A stretch of 64,000 bases of DNA from Temnothorax longispinosus (taxonomy: Eukaryota > Arthropoda > Insecta > Hymenoptera > Formicidae). The stretch lies in contig NC_092368.1 in NCBI RefSeq assembly GCF_030848805.1, positions 14,935,341 to 14,999,340 on the forward strand, read 5' to 3'. Positions 1 through 13,000 of this stretch are shown here, piece by piece. The notes below the pieces were generated by a model, which was not told the DNA's origin, made no database searches, and saw only the letters and a program-made list of their open reading frames with translations. Position 1 is the stretch's first letter, and each line of letters begins with the position of its first letter. A program made the translations under genes and the position numbers.

Positions 1-182
1 GCGCCGTCCTTGGTTTTGTGACCCCCTCTGCACCGATCGGATAACACAAATAGAGCGCCTTCAATTCCACAGGCTTCCTCAAGAGCATCATTCTCCAAAC
101 CGCCCCACGCTTTTGGGAGTGACATTCTGGGCAACCAAGTTCTCATCCCTAACGGCACACACTCAATCCACAATAACAGTCT
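1..182 (-). CDS. MYG1-like C-terminal exon, partial (possibly degenerate)
   Basis: On the minus strand a frame is open from the TAG at 185-183 to the window edge (60 codons). Its translation has the pattern of the C-terminal part of MYG1/UPF0160 proteins (metal-dependent 3'-5' RNA exonuclease family): WIECVPL, then SLPKAWGGLENDALEEACGI, then a GGHKT segment. In the family the segment before GGHKT normally reads FVH..GFIGG; here it is FVLSDRCRGG, so the His and the GF motif are missing. A possible splice acceptor is the AG at 184-183 (TCTAG/AG) or the nearby TACAG. The rest of the gene is off the left edge. It lies downstream of the lectin/CUB gene on the same strand. The identification rests on remembered family motifs. 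A diverged paralogue or a retro-pseudogene are alternatives. Confidence 0.5.
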
Positions 183-610
183 CTAGACTCTGTAGATTTA
201 CAAATGATGTACTTTATTGGTCGCGGCACGTATCATTTTCCAAATAAAATATGTACTCCTTACACAGTACACATTGCGATCGCGACAATATCATTATTTA
301 TTATCTCTCGAGAGCGTCCTCTGTTCTTATATGTCTGGAAGTACATTCCTCAATATCGTGTGACTGAAATCGTAGTAGATCACTCCCGCACTGTTTAGTA
401 TTATCGAATCTCGCCTTGGTTTTTTTATTATGCTAGTACTCGGCGATTCTAGGAATTCGCTAATCAAAAAGAATAAATAACGGTGTAGCAAAAACAGAGA
501 TTTTTCTTTATGATGGCGCATATAATTAAATAGTACATAAATTGGATATATTATAAAACTGTCATATGGGAAAATTAAATCAAATAACTGTCAATTCGAT
601 TTATTTATCC
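183..610. other. intergenic spacer, no gene seen
   Basis: AT-rich sequence between the MYG1-like fragment and the foldback element at 611. Short open frames here (for example around 204-398) have no recognisable motif and ordinary intergenic composition. Confidence 0.5.
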
Positions 611-759
611 CTTATAGAAATTTAATACTGTAAGTGATTATTTGGCTAGTAATTAATTACTTATTTTGAGTATTAAAATCATTAAAAACTTTTAATACTC
701 GAAATAAGTAATTAATCACTAGCCAAATAATCACTTATACAGTATTAAATTTCTGTAAG
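611..759. repeat. foldback element (149 bp near-perfect palindrome)
   Basis: The left arm (611-676) and right arm (690-759) are almost exact reverse complements. Both contain the segment AGTGATTATTTGGCTAGT or its complement, and only about 13 bases lie between them. Such a structure is typical of a miniature inverted-repeat transposable element or an inverted duplication. I cannot make out a target-site duplication. It lies just beyond the 3' UTR of the lectin/CUB gene. Confidence 0.8.
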
Positions 760-1661
760 AGTTCGATGTTCACTGTCAATACTGAAAATCTATAGTTTAC
801 GTCACGTATACTATACGTGAATATCGAAACGCAGCCTTCGTGAGTATCTATCATCGCATATTTTGAGAGTTTGTGTATCAAGGAGTTAATATAGTGTAAT
901 AGTACATAAAGCTTTGACAACACTGCTACGAAAACGTTGATTTATTTTTAACTTATCTACAATCTTGGACGAAGTATAGAATATATTATTTCCTTACATT
1001 ATAATACAGAATTACGTAAATATGCATATGTAAGACGTAATAGGCTCGCGAGTTACATGGCGCCGAACCAATACAGTCCGTTTATACTTAAAATGTTTTC
1101 ATGAGACACTGGGCCTTATTTTGGCAGCGTACTTTGCTCTAAGCGCAACTACTTTTGAACATTATTTTTCGAAATAAGTCGCAAATGCGGTACATTTAAG
1201 GAAGGTTTTCTGTCAACGTGAAATGACAATCAATCAGATACGCTTAGCACTTAGCAGTAAACGTGCGAGAAATAAAATGCATGACTTCGACTGTAATATT
1301 CTCCGCGCGTTTTCAGTGTCAAGCGTAGCGTCGTCCGGCTTCAAATTTTGTATCTCCGATTTAATGCGAATGTAACGAGGGAAAGATCACGGAATTCAAA
1401 CAGTCACGTTTCTGCGCCATGTGCACGGCAGGATGCACGCACACGACTTCGAATATTGCGAGAAGACACGTGTCTCTCTCTTAGCTTCTTCGAGCGCGAC
1501 TCCTTCAGCTAATTGCACGGGATTATCGCGAGAACTTCGGTGTCCTTCATCAGAGATCGATCCTGCGGCGTCTTCGCGATGACCCCCGAATTCCACGTGG
1601 ACATCAGTGACTTTTCGTCGACACCGGTGGCCATGTGCGCGATTAGTCCGGGCCTCTGACA
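760..1661 (-). other. probable 3' UTR of the lectin/CUB gene
   Basis: This minus-strand stretch follows the TGA stop at 1664-1662. It is more GC-rich next to the stop and becomes AT-rich away from it. An AATAAA on the minus strand (941-946) is the first good polyadenylation signal I see. The true 3' end is an inference. An 89-codon frame at 1396-1665 overlaps the stop in another frame and is not supported as a gene. Confidence 0.45.
941..946 (-). terminator. candidate polyadenylation signal AATAAA
   Basis: AATAAA read on the minus strand, about 720 bases past the stop codon of the lectin/CUB gene. A single hexamer in AT-rich DNA is weak evidence. Confidence 0.3.
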
Positions 1662-1731
1662 TCACACGTTGGGCACGTCAGGTGGGCCTCGAAGGGCCAT
1701 TTCTTCGCCCTGCGTCTCGGCAGAGAGCTTT
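1662..1731 (-). CDS. lectin/CUB gene exon 9 (cytoplasmic tail and stop)
   Basis: A strong acceptor (TTTTTCTGTTTTAG/A at 1732) continues exon 8 in phase 2. It encodes KLSAETQGEEMALRGPPDVP, then NV and TGA. The tail is only 23 residues, with no kinase or recognised adaptor motif; the C-terminal Val could suit a PDZ ligand (inference). That the phase fits and the total length divides exactly by three supports this exon. Confidence 0.75.
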
Positions 1732-4043
1732 CTAAAACAGAAAAAGACTCGTTTATGTGTTGCCTTTCACGCCGCTGTAATTCGTTCGATTAAATTTCCG
1801 TTTCCAATTATCTCGTAATATTCCGACAGAAATTGAAGCGATAATATTGGAAATAATAAGGAAGATATTGGGATTTTTTCCATTACGTAATAATTTTACG
1901 TGTTACGTTTTATGAATGCTTCAAATCCTTGTGTAAAGCTTTTTAAGCAGTTTTTGCAGTTAATAATAAAAAAATTTAATTAATTTTATAAAGGGGCTAG
2001 CGAACAAAGCTCGTTCTTAGTGCTTATCATTATATATTACAAGCGAATATAACATTCCAATTTAAAACTGCGAGCCGATAAATGTCGGACTGTCGACCAG
2101 TCGAATTGGTACGACGCCCTACACGGAATGAGGGAGGTTCCAGGTTCGAATCCTGGCTGAGATAATATTTTTCGCAATAATTTCTTTACAGTTTTTAGAT
2201 AATTAAATCGCGTCGATTTAATTCCGAGGAGGGAAGGGTTTTTAATGTTTCAACGATAGCAGAATGTTCCAATGTGTTTCAGTCCGACGTTTATCGGCTC
2301 GCAGTTTTAAATTGGAATGTATATGTATTTCGTCGCTTTTGTAATATATAATTATAAGCACTAAGAACGAGCTTTGTTCGCTAGCCCCTTTATGAAATTA
2401 TTTATATTATGCGAACATGACAAACTAATTGTTTAATAAAAATTTAATACTTTATTTTCTTTACGTGAATTTATTTCTCTTATTTTATTTTATATAATTT
2501 CTTTTTACTTTATATATACACATGTATATAAGTTAGGTATGTATTATAAAGAAATAAAATGAAAAAAACCACGTAAAGATAAATAAAACTAAATTTTTAT
2601 CACATATATGTATGTATATATATCGATGTATATGCCGCATATGTGTTTTAAGAAATTTTAATTTTGTTTTGTGTAATTTTTATTCTAACAAATTGAATTA
2701 TTATCAATATTTATTTTTATTTATTGTTTAGAGAATTGGATAATATCCTCAATTTTAACTTAATGTCGCATTTTTCTATTCTTGTTTTCACATTCTTCTG
2801 CGCGGTATCCATTACTTTAAGTGTAAGTCATTGAATTAATTCAGCGACTATTAAGAATTATATGAATACGGTCCATTATTTATTAGATACATGAATATTA
2901 ATTGCTACACTTTTCACAGCGCATATATAAACGTAAAAGTGCACAAGCGTAACATTGATAAAAGTCCATTATTGTCTCGATTATATCAGCATTTGAGAAG
3001 ATTTTATCTCGGATTTCGTATATTATATTTAATAGGCAGAAAGAAAAAATTCAAAATCATAATTCATTCCGATTGTAACGTTACTCCTCCCTCGTGCCGA
3101 CTATATTAGCGTTTTTCATTGGCAGAACTGGTGCGCACTCAGTGCACATTATAAAGCCGTCGTACACAGACCAACGTATATAAAGTGTTTAATATAAACG
3201 GGTTAAATCATGAAATCCTCAATATTCTTCATTGTACTATTTGGTAAAATATGTACTGGATATTTTATCAGTCGAAATATTTGCATTTTACTTTAAATAT
3301 TAGAGATTAAATCGCAGTGTACAACGGCTTTAATGTGCACTGAGTGCGCGCACCAGTTCTGCCAATGAAAAACGCTATATTTTACTTTGCATGCATTACA
3401 TTATTTCTCATGCTGCCGACAAAGCGCATAATATATCAATATGTACTCGAGGATCTGCACGTAATTTCGGATCGATCGGATTGCAACGAATTAGCAAATT
3501 CAGGCAACGTTCTTTGAACTCCCAAAACGTGTCACATTAACAAGAATTAATACGATACCCGTGAGAGAACGCGCGATATCATATCAGCTCGCTCGTTGAA
3601 ATCAATTCGAAATATACGTTTATATTATACGATGCAGAGACATGTTCGGTTTATGTACGTTTTGATTTTGCGGCGCGCCGAGTGTTTACATAGTACGGCG
3701 CGTGTTTATTTTTTGCGGCGTACAATGTGCCGTTGTCAACGAGCATTCATTCACATAGCGAGGCTCGAGCAAGTCAGCAGAGGCGTTGCCTAATTTATTC
3801 AGAAAATTTAGGACAGACTTCTATTTATAATTTTACATTTTGATATACGTTACTGTATATTTTAATCAATTTATTAGGTATATGTAATAAAAACGAGGGC
3901 AATAATATTTCGAATTATATGTGTAAAGATCACTGTAGACGATTTATAATTTATGTCAAAATTTGGGACAGAATTCTATTTATAATTTTACATTTTAACA
4001 TACACATTATGTATGTATATTTTAATATGTAGGTATATATTTT

Positions 4044-4091
<48 letters not shown>

Positions 4092-7000
4092 TGTACTGAT
4101 TTCTCAAATGTTTTTCGTGTTACACGTTACGTACAATTATAATTAGAATTGCATTTAAAATCCCGACACGAATTATATAGATCGTCTAAAATAAAGGAAT
4201 CTTTAGCCCATCTATTTGTCCAAATTAATCTGAAACGAAAACAATTTGAAAGAAGCGAAATATTCGGTAGACTTTGTAAACGCGTCGAATGTTTCCGTTA
4301 GGCGACACACGTTGTCTGGCACGGCTGGCACGTGGCGAGTGTTTACTTTTCGCAGCGTACGGCGAGCCGTTGGCGTTGTCCAGCGCACGTTCTGACCTTA
4401 TCAATCGCGTCGCGAGGTTCAAGCAGGTATTATATAGGAAGCGGCGCGAGTCGCTCCGCATCCATCCGCATATCATCGCGTCATTACATTTCAAGGCGAT
4501 TAGCTCTCGCGATTATTCCGCACAGACCGACGACTCGCAAGCGTGCGGGGATCGAAGTAATTGAAATATCTATCAATCTATCTCGTCATTACAAAACGGG
4601 CAGCGAAATAATAGAGAGAGGGAACGGGAGTAAATTATCCGATTGCAATTTATTCTACAATTATTTCCTTAATTTATTTTTGAACGCATGTCGCAGCGCG
4701 CTTGGAATTTTTCAGCGGATTTGGACGCGTTCGTCTGCCAATTTGCTCATCTGCTCGTTTTGCGTTAAAAGCGCGGAATAGTATTGCCAATCAAACAGCG
4801 AACAGCCGCGATACGTATATACGTCGATATCGTTTATTAATGATAAGAGCGCGTTTTATGGGACATGTTCGCGCGTTTCAAATGCATTTACGCGCGCGAT
4901 ATCGAATTTGGGTTGTATATTTTCAGTCGATCTCATGTATTATCGATCAATTCTTAACCTCCTTAAGGTAAATCACGAATCAGTCGCGTCGCGTCGCGCG
5001 ACATCGGATCGAAGTGAAGTTGCACCGGATTTGAATTTTTCGGTCGTTAACGGGACGCCTCGGGTGAGAAGCGGATCGCGCTCCGGAGCCGAGCGGGCGT
5101 CACGACGCATAATTAGTAACTGTAGAGCCGTAATTAGCCGCGTGACTTGATACTCGTCATTCGCGTGTCGCGTATGCGGCGTCGGTGATCAGTCGGGAAT
5201 CGGGAGGATGCGTATTTCGCGAGATTTATTCGGTCAAGGTCCGTCACCCGGCGCCGGTCGATTACGAGAATGTAGCCATATTGGCAGTATTCCGTGGATG
5301 TGTATCCTCGCGATCTTGCTCCGTATACTTATATATCCGAGGTATCATTTTCTTTCCAAATACGGAAAGTGCATGTATAAAGGCTGTAGCATTATTCGGA
5401 ACGTTGTTGAAATATTGCGAAAAAGAAAACCAAATAACGAAATATCATCGTTAAATAATGCGGTGGCGATCAGTGCGCGCGTGATCAAAATAATCATCTT
5501 ATATTTTTGCGAGTTTCTAGTGTATGCGTGTACGTACCTAATATGTGTGTGTGTGTGTGTGTGTATCATAAAGGTTCGCAATGGTTCGCAGTAGCAACGG
5601 GCGAAAAAGAGAAGAGGAGGTGGCCCGGGGAGGCATCGGGCAACAGCGGAGCAACCGTGGAGTAAGCATTTTATATGACCCGTTTAATTTATTATTTTAT
5701 ACTTGCTTATTTGTTTATTTCGGTGATAAAGATATTGTATTACATATAACATAATGCATATAAAATATTTTAGATTATTTTCAAATATTACAAATGTATT
5801 TAAGAGATTTATAAGTAAAACTCGATGAATATCTGTATTTTCAACATTTTTAGATTTATGATTGTATAGATTGTTACGCAGGGAATCAAAAATGAAAAAA
5901 ATTCGAGGCGCGCGATAATTATTTTTTAAATATTAATTATTCTGATGCACTGTTATAATTTAAATGCATTCTCTTTTACAGATTACTACTCCGCTGCTGC
6001 TCATCGTACCCGTGAGTTTGAAATTATTTTTTACTTGCCGAAGTATAAAAAATGGAAATTAACAAAAATTATATTAAACGTATATGAAATGCTATATTAA
6101 ATATATATATAAAAAATATCACATGCTGAACGAAAGATTGAAAACAAAGAATCGAAATAATCTTTAGTTAAAAACTTTGGACAACAATTGCAACAGCAAA
6201 ATTTTCTCTATTATTTATTCTTATATAAATTACTTAATATCTAAATTCATCATTGAATCTTATGGTTTTTATCATATTTAAATGTTAAACATTCAGATTA
6301 AGTGAAAGTTGGATAAAAATTTCGCCACACTAATTACACCGCTTAAATGTTTCTTACAAAATCGTCAGATTTATAGTCGCGCAAAGAATTCATCGGTCAA
6401 TTGCCATTTTCTATATTTAGCAAATACTTCAATGAAATACAAGTGAATGAGTTCACTTACCTCTTTCTAAACTGAAAGATGATATAAACGATGATCGCAT
6501 TGCCGACGAACAGCAAAGCAATTAGGACCGTTGGCAGCACAACATCTGTAACACAATGCAGATTTGATTAATATCGATTGGTTAACGTGCTGTGTCATCG
6601 ATGTTGATTCGATTTAGTGATACACTTTGGTCGCACGCGTTCAGAACCTCTCACATCACGAATTGCTGTCAGTATTCTGCGCACTAATAAAATTATTGAC
6701 TATCCGACGATCGTACGAGCAAATGACTAAAAATGAATATTTATAATTTATCCATATTTATGACGCTGACAATAAAATGAATCAATCATATTGATAGTAA
6801 ATACGAATAATGTATAAATGTCATAATTAAAATGTGTGTGTGTGTGTGGTCAAAGACATTTGGATAATAAATTGCAAAATTTTTAATTGGGAAACGTGTA
6901 AGTGTTAACGAACATGTACATTTATAATCCGATATCTGACGGATTAATTATTTTAATTGTAATGTCAATAGAAATATTATTTCAGAAACTAAAAAGAAAT

Positions 7001-10000
7001 ACCAAGAAATATCCAAGAAAAGAATTGATTCATACAATAATATTTGAATTAATTTTTAATAGTAAAATAAAGTTTTTAATACACATATGTTAATCATACA
7101 CACGCATACATGTATCGGTTGCGAAGTTAACATCAAAATATTTGATCATTTTGTAATAATATTCCTAATGTATTTCGTATTAAAAATAACTCTGCTCAAC
7201 TCAACTCAAAAAATAACACAACAAAACATTTATGTTAATTGGCAATACAAAAACATTTATGCTAATATGATAATAAAACACGTATCGCGAGAGCATGAAA
7301 AATTCATAATGACAGCAATCCTGATCGTGCGGGCAGGTCCATCATCCGCCTCGGACCTCGCGTCATCATCTTTCGCCGAGCGTCATCAACCGTGGCATAC
7401 TGAACTTTGGACGCTACGGCGAGTGATGACTGAGATTTCTTCCTCCAAGAGCCTTCCTGCTTGTTCGTGTATAATTTGATATTTTCAACACGTCGCCGTT
7501 TTTATCACGTTTACCGTTCGGCGCTTACGTCTTTAGCCAAACAATATATCAAGCGACTCGTAAATCAATACTTGTTGCAAAAAATTATAATTTAGCATAT
7601 TTAATATCAAATATATTTCTGGCTTAAATTAAACATTCCGAAATAAATCTTGAAAAAAGAAATATATTCTTTTTCTTTTTTATAACTTTACGTATTACGT
7701 GTCATCTAGCTTTCTTAGAAATTAACTCGAAGCAATAATTGTTTTCATCTTCCTCTTCAATTTTTCTCTCTCGAAAACACGACATAAAGCCTCTAGTAAA
7801 CAATGGCAACAGCTTCATATTGAACCGAGTGTAATCGCACTTCAATTTCGAGTCAAATATAGCTAGGGAACTTTTATTAATATAATCGCGCAAACAGCAC
7901 TGAGAGTGACTATTATTGCGAACTATTATTTCGCAACCGTGTTTGAAAGCAAATCTCTTTTTATCGCATCATTGATATGCTATTGGATCTCTCAAAAATT
8001 AATTGCTTTAAATTAGCAGCCTATAATTTCGACATTTACATTTATGCACTTTGCACATCAAAGAAGCATTTATCACTCGCGATTAATATAATCTCCTCGC
8101 TTCGTTGTATCTTATTACCACTTGTGTATCAATTTTAATCGCTTCCTAGCAAGATAATGTTTCTGATGACATTGTCGATATAATTCGGGTCATTAGCTTG
8201 TTGCACGTGATATGTGACCGGCTAAAATCGGAATTGTAGATAAATTAAAAATATCAATCTAGAATTTTTAAAATTTAATATTGATTCAATAAAATCCAAA
8301 AGATCTTCAAAACTTTTTTTGTGATATATAAAATGATATATTAACATCTAATTAAAAACTTTTATTGTAAGATTTGTGAACGTTAATTTTGCCTCTAAAA
8401 TATAATTTTCATGAAAATAAAAATTAATTATTACTGCGCGAAATTAACAAGTCAAAAAAGTATTTCTCGTAAATATCACATATCTTATTATGTTGTAAAT
8501 TCTTTCAAATTCGTAGATTTTATCTCATCGCGGCTTTGTTCTTCAAACACGAGTAAACGATATTTAGAAAATATATTCTTTTGCATCAGTTTTTCACAAA
8601 TCTCGGCATTACCAAAAATGATGTAAGACTGCTGAAGCCTCCATTTCACGTGCGAACAGCCTAAGCTCGTGCATATCACACGGGACACTCGCGTCACTTT
8701 GACAACACGAGATACAGATAGCACGACAACGACGTAATTATCGGATTATTCACTATCGGCTGAAATCAGACTATTACTTTCGAATCAAAGAAAATCGTCG
8801 TCGTATTCGCAGGAGAAAAAAATTGTGAATTCAGTTCACTGACCTACGACGTAGTCCGCTTGCTTCATGATGGACGATTGCGCCGAATCCATAATGGGGC
8901 TGATGCTACCGCTCGCGACTGCGTCCTCGCCGCGTCCTATTCTCACCCCCGACCCAAGAATATTGTCCCCGGAGAGACTCGACAGATGATGGTGCTCGTT
9001 CTCTGCTTTCACGATCACCGCTGACGTGGCTGTGAACAAAATTAAAGTTTCGGCGTTATAGCAATCGGTCGCAGAATCGACAAAATAAGACTCGCCGAAA
9101 GTTGCTTCGCTTAAAAAAATTTAATACTTTGAAGTTTCGTTGAATACATTTTCTACATTATAATTTTTAACATAAATTTTATCAGAAAGACGTTATAATT
9201 TCCTATTTTAAATCAAGATTGAATTAAAGTCTAGCAGCTAAAAATTTCCCTCTTATAATTAATGTAAACTCCAAAGTTGGAATGAGAACATTCTGTAACA
9301 TAAATAATAATCTGTGTCGTTTCCACTATATTTCTAAAATTTCGTAGATTAAAAATCCTTTTCAGTTTCATAATCTGACATATTTTACGTGCAGCTTTTT
9401 CCTTGTTTCACGAAAATACTGTCCTTTAATATCTGCAATAGAGATAAAACGAATGCAAAAATGAGTAAAACAGTTTTACATTTTATCGAATAATCTTCTA
9501 ATGCAACGCCACATAAATTCTACAGTCGCGATCGATGTTGTCGATAACTTCGGGGGTAATGCATGCGCGATGTAATCCGGATTTGCGCTGCAAGACTACA
9601 AACTCTGATAAGTCTGATATCGATACTTTGAAACAGTTGCCGATAAAAAACCAATCGGACAAGTCGTCCGAAAAGCCACGGTAACTTCGTGTATCGATCT
9701 CGACGATTCTCTCTGCGGTCAAAGGGAGGAATAAGCGATTGCGTAGGGGTGCTTTATTAACGGATCGATAGGGTCGCGGTTTCCGCGGGGGAAGTCGCAT
9801 ATTGTGCCTCGAATCGCATTTGAGCATCTTGATCTCCCGTATTCTGCTCTTTACAGCAACAATTACAGTGTCAGCGTTTGCTGCTCTATCCGATAGCCAT
9901 TTAATTCCATTCTATTTTAATCTCATTAAACGTCTATTCATGTAACAATCGTGTATTTCAGAAAAAACAGACGTAAGAAAATTTCTTTTCAAAAATTGTA

Positions 10001-13000
10001 TTTAACCATTTTTTCTTTTTTATTTAAATAAATTATATCTCTAATAATGCAATCTGCTGACACAATTATATATTTTTTAAACAGATATAATATTATTAAA
10101 AAATGTATTTATTTAAAATAACCCAAAACTTTTCAATTTTAACACATTATATGTACAATGCATTGTTATTATTATAAATTATTATTATACAAATGGATTG
10201 ATACATCACGTATATCACGTGACACGTGATAACAAAAAGTGCTTCAGCATATTTGCATTCTACATTTATCTTATAAAATGATATCGATATGATATATATA
10301 CATAGATTATCGAGATATATGTATAAATTCTTCGTGAACTAATTTTTTAAAATCTTTATTTTCTTATAATAAAAACGGAAAAATTGAATAAGAATGACAT
10401 TTTAAATTATAATCTAATTCTGAAATTATATAAGAAAGACATATCCTGTGTCTGATATTTTCGTTCGTTTCAAATAGGTGAAAATATATTTCGGCTTATC
10501 AAATTAGAAGATATGCAAACGATATGTTATAGCAAATCATTGATTTACTATTTTTAATATTCGATCGCTCGAATAGCATCATATATTTATATGCATGTTA
10601 ATATAATTATATTATTATTTAATGCAAAGGACTTATTCTCGACTCTAATTTTAAAAATCATATTAAATAAAATTATCAAGAAATGCAACTTTAAAGTAAA
10701 ATTAGATTCCATTAAGAAAGTACACACTCACAATACGTGGTCTAAATCGTTTGTATCTCTTCTCGGAATACACACTATGTCCCGTACATACATGTACTTC
10801 GTCTGACACATGCTTGCCGAAGCTTAAAGCAATCTGCCAAATCTAATATTATTAAACGGAAAACGGTTTTCCTGACTTCTTCGGCGAATTAAATAGGATC
10901 GCAAATTCAAGATAATTCCGGAGGAATCCGCGGATTGGCGTGTCGATAACTTGTACTCACGAGTACACGTACATACCGTTATATACGTCTCCCGATTCCG
11001 GAGCGCGGGTTTTTCCGTCGATCTCTCGAGGGAGACGCGCTCTCGCGAGAGAAGCCGACCCACATCCAGAGCAACCGCCCATAAAACACCGTTTACGACA
11101 CAACACGCGTCCGTCGTTATCCCGGGTAGCCGCAAGAAACACCCCCGGGCAGAACGCTTTTTTTCCTAACGTTAACACGATATGATACCGTTACCGTTAC
11201 CGCGAAACATATCCCGTGAATTATCCTCTTTCCCCGTCCCCCGGTAAATTGCGAAATTTCAACCTTCTCACCACAACCGCTCTGCCTTCGCTGAACGCTG
11301 TCACGCGAAGAAACGAAAAGCGTCGCGTTCTTTTGGCAAGTAGCGGAATCGCGAACAAAGCGCTCGCACAAGTGCACGTTCCGATAAGAGTAATCTTAAA
11401 GCGTTACGCACATATGGGTGATAAGGCAACGAAGCTATAAACTGCTATAAAAGGAACGTTTATCTTTTGTTGCAGCTTATCATGGCTTGTTATGCCCAAA
11501 AAATATCAATTTTTGACACCAATGGCAATAATTTCATTAGGTACAATAACAACTTGTTTTATCGAGGATTGTTTACAGTTTACAGCTTAAGAATTACGAA
11601 TTTTACGATCTTAATTTTTGGTAATTCACGGCTGTGAATTAATGGATGTAGCATATGACTTTGAACTGACATGAGAATAACTTGCGAAGGAAAGAATTAA
11701 AATAGAAGAATATTTAATTCCGTTTGTTAGAATTGAATATTTAATTTTCTGTCGAGATTGATCTTATGATGTATTCGTTTTTTTTTTTTTTCATGTGTCC
11801 CACAAATTCGCATGAAAAACAGTTTGGAATTTTATCCCATTTTATTCTATTTTCTCAATGCAAAATTTATGAAGCGTATCATTCTCCTCTCACCCAAACT
11901 TCAACTCTCGTCTCCCGACTTTTCCGGCGCAGTTGGTCCAAGCTGCTAATGCAGAACTGACGATTCTACCGAATCATGCTAATATTTGCCGAAGCACGGC
12001 TGCGTTCACTGGAAGACGCGGTCTCGGGAAACCTTGCTCTTACTTCTCCCTTGAAACTAATTTTCACTCGACGAAGAAACGACGTTTTCTTCGGCTATGC
12101 TGCCACGCTACTCGCGAGCAAACGCTCCGTGATAACTATAAATACCACCATTTACACCGAGTGTTCCACAATTACCGGAGAGAATAAAACCGCATTGTGA
12201 TTAATTCGAAGATAATTCTTCAGTAACGACCATGTCGAGAGAGAAATCCATTATTTATCGCGCTTTCCATACTTCAAATACTGTATGTTATAATTAAATT
12301 TCGAACTGCGATTCTCTATTAAAATAAAATCTACGTATTTCGCATTAATAAATAAAAATTTCGTCATCCATCTTCTATATCACGAACCTCGGGCTTTGCG
12401 CAACAATAACGTCGCCTATTATCAACCTTAATTGCAACGAAAATTAGTTTGACTGGGTATATTTTTTTCAATTTATTCAACCGGTCTACAAATGAGAAGG
12501 CTATAACAGGTCGTTTGAAGACACCCTGTGTATTCACACGTAGTGTGTTTATCCAAGCGCAAACGAACGTTGAATTATGAAGTAATTATCGCGCGACCGA
12601 TGCACCTCGATAAGAGAAGATAATTAACGAAACGCGAAACATTCGTAAAAACTAATATTAGCGTTGCAAAAATTTCATAGCATTCTTACAATTTTTTGCA
12701 AAATACCGAATCTAGAAATCTAAGATATTTCTTTAAATAATGTCTTACTTTTAAATTTCTACATCTTGAATAACTTCTTATTTTTTTTTTTTTTATTAGT
12801 ATATAATTACTGGTAGAAAAAAGAACATCAAGAACCTTTATCCCTACGATACCCGATAACGTTGTGTTAATTCATTCGCACGGTCGAGCATGATAAGAAA
12901 GACAAGATCGTACAACATATGGAAATCTTTATGGGGATATCTTACAGGTACATTAGTATAGAGTGAATATATCAGCCCTCCATGGTGTTCTTTTTTCCAT

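Larger units (their letters stand above)
3811..5661 (+). repeat. dispersed repeat, copy A (about 1.85 kb)
   Basis: It is similar to 44773-46925 in the same orientation. It starts with AT-rich tandem units of about 155 bp (GACAGA-TTCTATTTATAATT, then a TAGACGATTTATAATT segment) at 3811 and 3966. A (TA)n tract (4049-4087) follows, then a CpG-rich module from about 4270. Anchors shared with copy B include CGATTTATAATTTATGTCAA, GTCATTACATTTC, and CGTATTTCGCGAGATTTATT at 5209. Copy A lies in the last intron of the lectin/CUB gene, antisense to it. No transposase or reverse transcriptase frame is visible, so the class is unknown. Confidence 0.75.
1732..6460 (-). other. intron 8 of the lectin/CUB gene
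   Basis: It holds the palindromic elements at 1988 and 3108, the GC-rich partial module, repeat copy A and the candidate plus-strand exons. Apart from these it is AT-rich (for example 2400-3100 and 5700-6450), and I see no gene in it. Confidence 0.7.

Noticed and set aside
1396..1665. 89-codon minus-strand open frame
   Set aside because: It overlaps the stop of the lectin/CUB gene in another frame and lies in its 3' UTR. It shows no motif.
2094..2164. A functional tRNA gene
   Set aside because: The anticodon arm and acceptor stem do not fold properly; only the D and T arms are good.
5345..5581. 78-codon minus frame starting MRTFMIHTHTHTH
   Set aside because: Its start is the translation of the GT microsatellite.
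9498..9827. 109-codon minus frame in intron 6
   Set aside because: It lies in a GC-richer patch but shows no domain, and I find no phase-compatible splice sites joining it to exons 6 and 7.
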